Position numbers and translations under genes: made by a program
NCBI GenBank assembly: GCA_030691985.1
Contig: JAUYDB010000082.1
Span: 1-5,064, forward strand
Source of the DNA: Candidatus Omnitrophota bacterium
Lineage (GTDB): Bacteria > Omnitrophota > Gorgyraeia > 2-01-FULL-45-10
DNA: 5,064 nt
Reading direction: 5' to 3'
The notes under the pieces: model-generated
Databases searched by the model: none
What the model saw: only the letters and a program-made list of their open reading frames with translations
Told to the model about the DNA's origin: nothing
Part shown: positions 1 through 5,064 of the stretch, piece after piece
Numbering within the stretch: position 1 is the stretch's first letter
Layout of the letters: every line of letters begins with the position of its first letter

Positions 1-1
1 C

Positions 2-2356
2 GAGCTATTCCAGCGTATCAAGAAAGAGGGGTTCGTAAGGGTGAGGATTGACGGCGAGGTCATCGACCTGGATAAAACCATAAAGCCGGATAAGAATAAA
101 AAACACACAATCGAAGTCGTAGTCGACAGGCTTATATTGAAAGACGATATAAAGAAGCGCGTCACCGGTTCGATAGAGACTGCCCTGGAGGTATCGAAAG
201 GGCTCGTTGTTATAAATTGTGAATCAACCCTTCGACAAATGCTCAGGGTTGATACTGAGCTTGCCGAAGTATCAAAGCCCGATAATGCCGATATTCTGTT
301 CAACGAGCAGTACGCGTGCATTGACTGCGGCATAAGCTTTGAGGAGCTGTCGCCGAGAATATTCTCTTTCAATTCTCCTTACGGCGCATGTCCTCTGTGC
401 AGCGGCCTCGGCAATAAGATGGAGATAGATCCGGAGCTCGTCATACCTGATAAATCTAAGCCGGTGATAGATGCCGTTGACGCGTGGCGCAAAGGAGGGA
501 AAGGCCTGTATATTTACTACCGCAGGCTTTTACGGTCAGTCGGGAATCGACACGGATTTGATGTCAATACGCCTTTCAAGGATCTGCCGAGCCAGATAAA
601 GAAGATTATTTTATACGGAGAAGGCGATGACGCCGGATGGAACGGATTCGAGGGCGTGGTGCCGAACCTCGAAAGGCGGTTCAGGGAGACAGAGAGCGAA
701 TTCATAAAGGCCGTGATCAATAAATACATGTCGATCCAGCCGTGCCCCGGCTGCAAGGGAGCCAGGCTTAAACCGGAGAGCCTGGCGGTGACCATCCAGA
801 ATAAAAATATTTCCGAGGTTACAGACCTGTCCATAAAAGATATTAAGGCCTTTTTGAATAATCTGAAACTTACCGAAAACCAGAAAAGGATTGCGCATCA
901 GGTCCTGAAAGAGATAGGCGCGCGGATACAATTCATGATAAATGTGGGGCTTGATTATCTCACTCTTGACAGGCGCAGTTTCACGCTCTCCGGCGGCGAG
1001 GCTCAAAGAATAAGGCTCGCCACGCAGATAGGTTCGGGGCTTGTCGGAGTGATTTATATACTGGATGAGCCGAGCATAGGGCTGCACCAGAAGGATAATT
1101 CCAAGCTCCTGGATACTTTAGCGGCCTTAAGAGGCCTTGGCAATACACTGATCGTCGTTGAGCACGACGAGGCTACCATAAGGAAGGCGGATCATATCAT
1201 AGACCTTGGGCCGGGGGCGGGCGAGCACGGCGGGAAAGTCATTGTGGACGGCACGTTGGCCGAAGTGCTCAATTCGAAAGATTCGCTAACCGGAAAATAT
1301 CTGCGCCGTGAGCTTAAGATAGGCATCCCTTCGATCAGGCGCCGCCGCGTCAGCGACAGGCAATTGAAGATAGTCGGCGCGCGCGAACACAATCTCAAAA
1401 ATATAGACGTGGAGATCCCGCTCGGATTGTTCGTATGCGTTACGGGCGTCTCCGGATCCGGCAAGTCCACCCTTGTTGATGACATTCTCTATAAAGCGCT
1501 TGCGAAGAGATTCTACAGGTCCAGGGAAAATCCCGGCAGCCATAAAAAGATCGAAGGCGCCCACCTTATCGACAAGGTCATCGTGATAGACCAGTCGCCG
1601 ATAGGAAGGACTCCGCGGTCCAATCCCGCTACTTATACCGGCACCTTCGCCCCCATAAGAGACATCTTTTCAAGAGTGCCTGATGCGAAGGTCAGAGGTT
1701 ACAGGCCGGGCCGTTTCAGCTTTAATGTGAAGGGCGGCCGGTGCGAGGCATGCGCCGGAGACGGTATAAAAAAAATAGAGATGCATTTCCTGCCGGATAT
1801 CTATGTGCCGTGCGAGATATGCAAGGGCAAGAGGTTTAATGCTCAGACGCTCGAGGTAAAATATAAAGGGCGCTCCATTGCCGATGTGCTCGACATGTCG
1901 GTGGAGGAGGCGCTTTTGCTTTTTGAAAACATACCCGCGATAAGGAATAAACTTAAAACCCTCTCGCAAGTGGGGCTTGGGTACATACGGCTTGGCCAGT
2001 CAGCGACGACGCTTTCCGGCGGAGAGGCGCAGAGAATAAAACTCGCTGCTGAACTGTCAAAGACGTCGACGGGCAGGACGTTTTATATATTGGATGAGCC
2101 GACGACAGGGCTCCATTTCGCGGATGTCGACAAACTCCTCAATGTCCTTCAGGCGCTCGTCAGTCAGGGAAATACCGCCCTGGTCATAGAGCATAATCTC
2201 GATGTGATAAAGACCTCGGATTACATAATAGATTTAGGGCCTGAAGGCGGTGATGCGGGCGGACATGTCGTAGCCTCCGGTACCCCCGAAGAAGTCGCGC
2301 GAAATAATAGATCTTATACGGGCCAGTACCTTAGGGCGGTGTTGGATTTGAGTTAA
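2..2356 (+). CDS. uvrA: Excinuclease ABC subunit A (UvrA), 5'-truncated by the window edge
   Basis: UvrA is the dimeric ABC-type ATPase that scans DNA for bulky damage and loads UvrB in cytoplasmic nucleotide excision repair. The frame is open from base 2, giving 784 visible codons; bacterial UvrA is about 940 residues, so roughly the first 160, including the first Walker A, lie upstream. The GTG at 41 is internal: the codons before it continue family-like sequence (KEGFVRVRIDGE). Numbering from the first visible codon, I see the rest of the UvrB-binding domain (about 1-80), a zinc module CxxC-X20-CxxC (Cys106/109/130/133), a CPGC pair (248/251), LSGGEAQ (329-335), Walker B LDEPS (Asp355) with switch His388, second Walker A GVSGSGKST (482-490), zinc module CxxC-X19-CxxC (581/584/604/607), second LSGGEAQ (671-677), Walker B LDEPT (Asp698) and His731. 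Nothing looks degraded. The insertion domain appears somewhat shorter than in E. coli. Any LexA site would be outside the window. Confidence 0.98.
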   Translation, partial: ELFQRIKKEGFVRVRIDGEVIDLDKTIKPDKNKKHTIEVVVDRLILKDDIKKRVTGSIETALEVSKGLVVINCESTLRQMLRVDTELAEVSKPDNADILFNEQYACIDCGISFEELSPRIFSFNSPYGACPLCSGLGNKMEIDPELVIPDKSKPVIDAVDAWRKGGKGLYIYYRRLLRSVGNRHGFDVNTPFKDLPSQIKKIILYGEGDDAGWNGFEGVVPNLERRFRETESEFIKAVINKYMSIQPCPGCKGARLKPESLAVTIQNKNISEVTDLSIKDIKAFLNNLKLTENQKRIAHQVLKEIGARIQFMINVGLDYLTLDRRSFTLSGGEAQRIRLATQIGSGLVGVIYILDEPSIGLHQKDNSKLLDTLAALRGLGNTLIVVEHDEATIRKADHIIDLGPGAGEHGGKVIVDGTLAEVLNSKDSLTGKYLRRELKIGIPSIRRRRVSDRQLKIVGAREHNLKNIDVEIPLGLFVCVTGVSGSGKSTLVDDILYKALAKRFYRSRENPGSHKKIEGAHLIDKVIVIDQSPIGRTPRSNPATYTGTFAPIRDIFSRVPDAKVRGYRPGRFSFNVKGGRCEACAGDGIKKIEMHFLPDIYVPCEICKGKRFNAQTLEVKYKGRSIADVLDMSVEEALLLFENIPAIRNKLKTLSQVGLGYIRLGQSATTLSGGEAQRIKLAAELSKTSTGRTFYILDEPTTGLHFADVDKLLNVLQALVSQGNTALVIEHNLDVIKTSDYIIDLGPEGGDAGGHVVASGTPEEVARNNRSYTGQYLRAVLDLS

Positions 2357-2369
2357 AACAACGTGTTTC

Positions 2370-2404
2370 GTTTACCGTTTACCGATTACCGATTACCGTT
2401 TACC
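2370..2404. repeat. Tandem 7-bp repeat array (five GWTTACC units)
   Basis: Five consecutive heptads are visible: GTTTACC, GTTTACC, GATTACC, GATTACC, GTTTACC, differing only at the second base (T or A). The next seven bases (GTACTAC) are a degraded copy, so the periodic pattern fades into the adjacent inverted repeat. The array begins 14 bases after the uvrA stop and ends 25 bases before the TPR start codon. Short tandem heptads between genes are known from other bacteria, such as the STRR elements of filamentous cyanobacteria. Whether this one is a dispersed family or a local slippage product cannot be told from one copy. Confidence 0.85.
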
Positions 2405-2415
2405 GTACTACGGTA
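2401..2415. repeat. Short perfect inverted repeat at the end of the heptad array
   Basis: TACCGTA (2401-2407) and TACGGTA (2409-2415) are exact reverse complements separated by one base. As RNA this could fold as a 5-bp stem (TACCG/CGGTA) with a 5-base loop. Its left arm shares TACC with the last heptad. No T-run follows, so it does not look like an intrinsic terminator. It lies 14 bases upstream of the TPR start codon, where it could equally be a small protein-binding palindrome, a leader hairpin or chance. Function unknown. Confidence 0.5.
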
Positions 2416-2429
2416 CACGGAAAGAGCAA

Positions 2430-2507
2430 ATGACAAGATTGAAATTCAAAACTCAAAATTTGATAATATTATTTACTGTGATTTTCGCGGCCTCTTCCGG
2501 ATTTTCA
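2430..2507 (+). other. Sec-type signal peptide of the TPR protein
   Basis: Codons 1-26 give a positively charged n-region (MTRLKFK), a hydrophobic core (LIILFTVIFAA, residues 11-21) and a small polar c-region ending Gly-Phe-Ser, which satisfies the -3/-1 small-residue rule before Leu27-Glu28. The lack of Cys at the +1 position argues against lipoprotein processing. An uncleaved N-terminal anchor is the main alternative. The exact cleavage site is my estimate. Confidence 0.75.
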
Positions 2508-4784
2508 CTGGAGAATACCAAAGACGCTGATTTTGTTTTTGCCAGGAAGGCTTTCGACGATGGATTTTATGACATTGCGAAGGATAGGCTGGAGAATTTA
2601 TTAAAAGATTATCCCAACTCTCCCCGCCTTTATGAGGCGTACAACCTGCTTGGAAGGTGTTACTACTATCAAAACAATCCGGCGAGGGCGCTTTATGATT
2701 TTGACCTGGTCCTGAGCACGCCTGCCGGAGACGAATTTCAGGATGAGGCCCTGTACTGGTCGGGCGAGATATATCTGAAGAACGCCGATTACAAAAAGGC
2801 ATTGGAATTTTATCAGAAGGTGATAGAAGATTTTCCTTCCTCGAAATACTTTCCCTACGCGCTATATTCTAAAGGGTGGGTGTATTATAAGCTCGGCTCT
2901 TTTGAGGATGCGCTCGTATGCTTTCGGGAAGTAGCGGCTAAATATCCTTTTGACAAGGTGGCGATGGATTCCCTGTTCAGGATCGGCGAGTGCGACTACC
3001 TTCTCGCGAGGTACGAAAAGGCCGGTGAAGCGCTTGCGGACTTCGTCAGGGTTTTTCCGGTTTCGGAAAAGACCCCTGAGGCCTATTACCTTAAAGGAGA
3101 GATTGGATTCTATAGGGGGCTATATAAAGATTCCATCGCCGACTTTGAAAGGGCATTATCAATATCGCCGAACGCGCAGTGGGCGCCATTCGCGATATAC
3201 AGATTGGCCTGGTGCTTTTCGCAGTTAGGCGATTACGCAAGAAGCATAAAGGAGTTTAAGAGATGCGTTGCCGTGACGGATAATGAAATTTTAAAGAGTT
3301 CGTCTCTTATCGGTATAGCGCGCTCTTACGAGAAACTAGGCGCCGTGGATATAGCGCAGGAGGCGTGCGATGGCGTATTGAAGAGTTACCCCGATAGCGC
3401 CGCGGCGCCGGAGGCATATTACAGAAAGACGAAATTTCTGCATAAGGCCGTAAGGCATAAAGACGCTGAGGGCATTTGCCGGGAAGCGATTGCGAGATTT
3501 CCGAAGGGCGAATACGCGTACGAGCTGCGTTACGAACTTGGGCAAATCTACCTGGCGCAGGATAAGGCCGAAGAGGGGTTAATAGAATTTGTCATGATTG
3601 AAGAAGAATCCGAAGACATGAATTTGCGCTCTGCGGCCATGGCAGGGATCGGCGATATTTATTTCAATAGAAAAGAATATGCTAAGGCGATGGACTGTTA
3701 CGACGCCATTCTCGATAAATATCCGGAGAGCGCGTTGGTTGATCACGCCCAGTACCAGATAGGGAATATATTTTTGGCTGCCCAAAAGTACGACCAGGCG
3801 ATCCTTGCCTACAGGAGCATTATCGCGAATTTCCCGAGCACGGGCTTACTCCAAAAGATCATCTTTCAGCTCGGGATCGCCCATTTTAAGAAAGGGGAAT
3901 TCGAAGTTGCCGCTTCTGAATTCTCCTCTTTTCTTGAAAGGCGCCCCGAACCCGTATCGCTTGCCGAGGCCAGATTTTATCTGGCCAACTCATTATATGG
4001 TATGAATAGATACGAAAAGGCGTTGTCGTTATTTAAGGATATCATTAAAGAATCGAAAGTCGATAATGTCAGGATGATGGCGCGTTATCAACTGGGATGG
4101 TGCTATCATGGTATCGGTAAAGAGGCAGAGGCGATAGGCGAATTTGAGGCCTTCTTAAGGGATTATCCCGGCACCGTTCTGTCAGCGGATGCCATGTTCT
4201 GGCTTGGCGAACGCTACCGTTCAAAGGCGAGATATGACAAAGCCAAAGAATATTTTTTGTCGATCCTTAAGGGTTTTCCTTCAAACGGCATCTCAAAGGA
4301 TGCCGAATATCAGTTAATCCTTATGCTTTGCGACGAAGGCAGGCTCGAAGAAGCCGTTTCGAAACTGGAAGAATTTGCTGTCAAGTTTCCCGATCCAGGG
4401 CTTTTGAGAACGGCATACAGGAAGATGGCCGGTATCAAGAGAGATAAAAAAGATTTTGAAAAAGCGATTGAGCTCTTCAAAAAGGCGCTCGGAGACGAAA
4501 ATAACGAATTAAACGCGCAGGTGCAATACGAGATAGCGGAATGCTTCGAGGATAACGGGGATTTGCCGAAGGCGGCGGAAGAATATCTTAAAGTGCCGTA
4601 TTTTTATCAGAAAGGGGTTTTCTGGGCCATCAGGGCCGAGCTTAAATGCGCGAAGCTTTTTGAAAAACTTGAAAGGGTTGAAGAGGCGAAGGATCTCTAT
4701 GAGAAACTAGCCAGAATGGATGTCGAGGAGTCGAAGTTCGCGAAGAAGAGGCTTGAATGGCTGCTGTTTACTAAACGATGCTAA
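2430..4784 (+). CDS. Exported TPR-repeat solenoid protein (about 20 units), possible partner of the downstream ExbB/TolQ homologue
   Basis: I recognise the fold but no named gene. The 784-residue product opens with a Sec signal peptide: basic start (Arg3, Lys5, Lys7), hydrophobic core at about 11-22, and a plausible signal peptidase I site after Gly-Phe-Ser26. There is no lipobox cysteine, so it should be a soluble or peripheral periplasmic protein. Residues 31 to about 770 form some 20 helix-turn-helix units starting near 31, 68, 105, 142 and onward every 36-38 residues. They show the TPR pattern: a small residue or Gly in helix A, Tyr/Phe before the turn, Ala-Leu/Ile in helix B, and a closing Tyr/Phe-Pro. 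This resembles the TPR_6 type of BamD and CpoB/YbgF. There is no catalytic motif, second membrane segment or other domain; the C-terminus is basic and ends in Cys. ATG 2430 is chosen because the signal peptide follows at once and no upstream in-frame start exists after the TGA at 2349. The Shine-Dalgarno is weak (GGAAAGAG, 2419-2426). A binding scaffold is the likely role; the ligand is unknown. Confidence 0.9.
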   Translation: MTRLKFKTQNLIILFTVIFAASSGFSLENTKDADFVFARKAFDDGFYDIAKDRLENLLKDYPNSPRLYEAYNLLGRCYYYQNNPARALYDFDLVLSTPAGDEFQDEALYWSGEIYLKNADYKKALEFYQKVIEDFPSSKYFPYALYSKGWVYYKLGSFEDALVCFREVAAKYPFDKVAMDSLFRIGECDYLLARYEKAGEALADFVRVFPVSEKTPEAYYLKGEIGFYRGLYKDSIADFERALSISPNAQWAPFAIYRLAWCFSQLGDYARSIKEFKRCVAVTDNEILKSSSLIGIARSYEKLGAVDIAQEACDGVLKSYPDSAAAPEAYYRKTKFLHKAVRHKDAEGICREAIARFPKGEYAYELRYELGQIYLAQDKAEEGLIEFVMIEEESEDMNLRSAAMAGIGDIYFNRKEYAKAMDCYDAILDKYPESALVDHAQYQIGNIFLAAQKYDQAILAYRSIIANFPSTGLLQKIIFQLGIAHFKKGEFEVAASEFSSFLERRPEPVSLAEARFYLANSLYGMNRYEKALSLFKDIIKESKVDNVRMMARYQLGWCYHGIGKEAEAIGEFEAFLRDYPGTVLSADAMFWLGERYRSKARYDKAKEYFLSILKGFPSNGISKDAEYQLILMLCDEGRLEEAVSKLEEFAVKFPDPGLLRTAYRKMAGIKRDKKDFEKAIELFKKALGDENNELNAQVQYEIAECFEDNGDLPKAAEEYLKVPYFYQKGVFWAIRAELKCAKLFEKLERVEEAKDLYEKLARMDVEESKFAKKRLEWLLFTKRC

Positions 4785-4790
4785 GGAGGA
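4783..4790 (+). promoter_or_regulatory. Strong ribosome binding site overlapping the stop codon of the TPR gene
   Basis: AAGGAGGA is a near-perfect Shine-Dalgarno sequence. Its first two bases are the last two of the TAA stop at 4782-4784, and the AGGAGG core ends five bases before ATG 4795. This fixes the start of the ExbB/TolQ-like gene and implies that it shares a transcript with the TPR gene, with possible translational coupling. It is clearly stronger than the site in front of the TPR gene. Confidence 0.9.
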
Positions 4791-4794
4791 AGAC

Positions 4795-5064
4795 ATGTGG
4801 GATTTGATTCAAAAAGGCGGGCCGATGATGTACCTGATAATATTATCTTCTGTCCTCGCGTTCGGAGTGGTCATCGAAAGGATGTATCATTTGACGAGGG
4901 CAAGGATAGACGCTAATAAATTTATGGACTCTCTCATCGCTGTGTTAAAACGCAATAAGATAATAGAGGCGATAGAGATGTGCAATGCGACTCCGGGGCC
5001 TATAGCGCACATAGTGAAGGCCGGCATATTAAAACATGACAGGTCCAAGCCGGAGATAAAGGAA
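4795..5064 (+). CDS. MotA/TolQ/ExbB-family proton channel protein, 3'-truncated by the window edge
   Basis: The frame is open from ATG 4795 to the last base, giving 90 residues of a family usually 200-240 long. The product begins MWDLIQKGGPMMYLIILSSV, the typical start of ExbB/TolQ-like proteins: a short amphipathic lead with GGP, then a first membrane helix at about 11-27 ending in IER, followed by a charged cytoplasmic stretch. EAIEMCNATPGPIAHIVKAG (59-78) matches the family's cytoplasmic region, in which a Gly-Pro follows an EA-x-C helix. ExbB/TolQ pentamers in the inner membrane house a dimer of ExbD/TolR and turn proton flow into mechanical work across the periplasm. The later transmembrane helices, which carry the channel-lining residues, are beyond the window, so ExbB, TolQ and gliding-motor relatives cannot be told apart. 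The gene starts 10 bases after the TPR stop, so it is almost certainly in the same operon, and an exbD/tolR gene is expected next. Confidence 0.92.
   Translation, partial: MWDLIQKGGPMMYLIILSSVLAFGVVIERMYHLTRARIDANKFMDSLIAVLKRNKIIEAIEMCNATPGPIAHIVKAGILKHDRSKPEIKE

Noticed and set aside
41..43. GTG as the start codon of the uvrA reading frame
   Set aside because: The frame is open to the window edge, and the codons before it continue UvrA-like sequence. The first nucleotide-binding motif is also missing, so the gene is cut by the window and not started here.
611..1087. Minus-strand open frame of 158 codons inside uvrA (with smaller ones at 517-834, 1192-1485, 1286-1564 and 1670-1969)
   Set aside because: All lie opposite a conserved UvrA coding region, and their products have low-complexity or unfamiliar composition with no recognisable motif. 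They are antisense shadows of the real codons.
2356..2368. AAACA-ACG-TGTTT inverted repeat right after the uvrA stop as a terminator
   Set aside because: The stem is five mostly A-T pairs and no T-run follows, so it is too weak for an intrinsic terminator and could be chance.
2370..2415. Heptad array as a CRISPR-like or attachment-site structure
   Set aside because: The units are 7 bp and directly adjacent with no spacers, there are no cas genes, and nothing suggests an integrase or an insertion boundary.
2352..2429. N-terminal extension of the TPR protein through the heptad array
   Set aside because: The frame is open back to 2352, but there is no ATG, GTG or TTG in it, and an extension would bury the signal peptide.
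2430..2510. TPR protein as a BamD/CpoB-like lipoprotein
   Set aside because: There is no cysteine in the first 70 residues, so no lipobox exists; the c-region ends Gly-Phe-Ser and fits signal peptidase I.
2473..4005. Open frames overlapping the TPR gene in other frames (2473-2802 -, 2950-3228 +, 3336-3545 -, 3579-3785 -, 3805-4005 +)
   Set aside because: The TPR frame is continuous and its repeat pattern persists through each of these stretches. The alternative products show no domain, signal or neighbour logic.

Overview
The window holds two genes and part of a third, all on the + strand: the 3' five-sixths of uvrA (nucleotide excision repair), a complete gene for a secreted protein made almost entirely of tetratricopeptide (TPR) repeats, and the first 90 codons of a MotA/TolQ/ExbB-family proton-channel subunit. 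Coding density is about 98%; the only gap of any size is the 73 bp between uvrA and the TPR gene. I see no tRNA, rRNA, insertion sequence, CRISPR array or minus-strand gene.

Layout: (1) 2-2356, uvrA, cut at the 5' window edge, with both ABC signature motifs, both Walker B motifs, the second Walker A and the cysteine pairs of the zinc modules intact. (2) 2357-2429, a spacer carrying a short tandem array of a 7-bp unit (GTTTACC/GATTACC) that runs into a 7-bp inverted repeat; no convincing terminator or promoter is visible. (3) 2430-4784, a 784-residue protein with a Sec-type signal peptide and about 20 consecutive TPR-like units at a very regular spacing of about 37 residues. (4) 4795-5064, the start of an ExbB/TolQ-like inner-membrane protein, whose strong ribosome binding site overlaps the end of the TPR gene.

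How they fit together: UvrA is a cytoplasmic repair ATPase with no obvious link to the rest. The TPR gene and the ExbB/TolQ-like gene look translationally linked, and are the interesting pair. ExbB/TolQ proteins use the proton motive force to drive work across the periplasm through ExbD/TolR and often TonB/TolA. A large exported TPR solenoid encoded directly upstream suggests a periplasmic scaffold or adaptor for such a complex, loosely comparable to CpoB/YbgF in the Tol-Pal system but far larger. This role is inference; the downstream genes that would test it are outside the window.

Organism: an exported TPR protein next to an ExbB/TolQ homologue points to a didermic (Gram-negative-type) bacterium. 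Moderate GC, dense packing and the heptad spacer repeats would suit an uncultured lineage such as Omnitrophota or Elusimicrobiota, but this assignment is a weak impression and not something the sequence proves.
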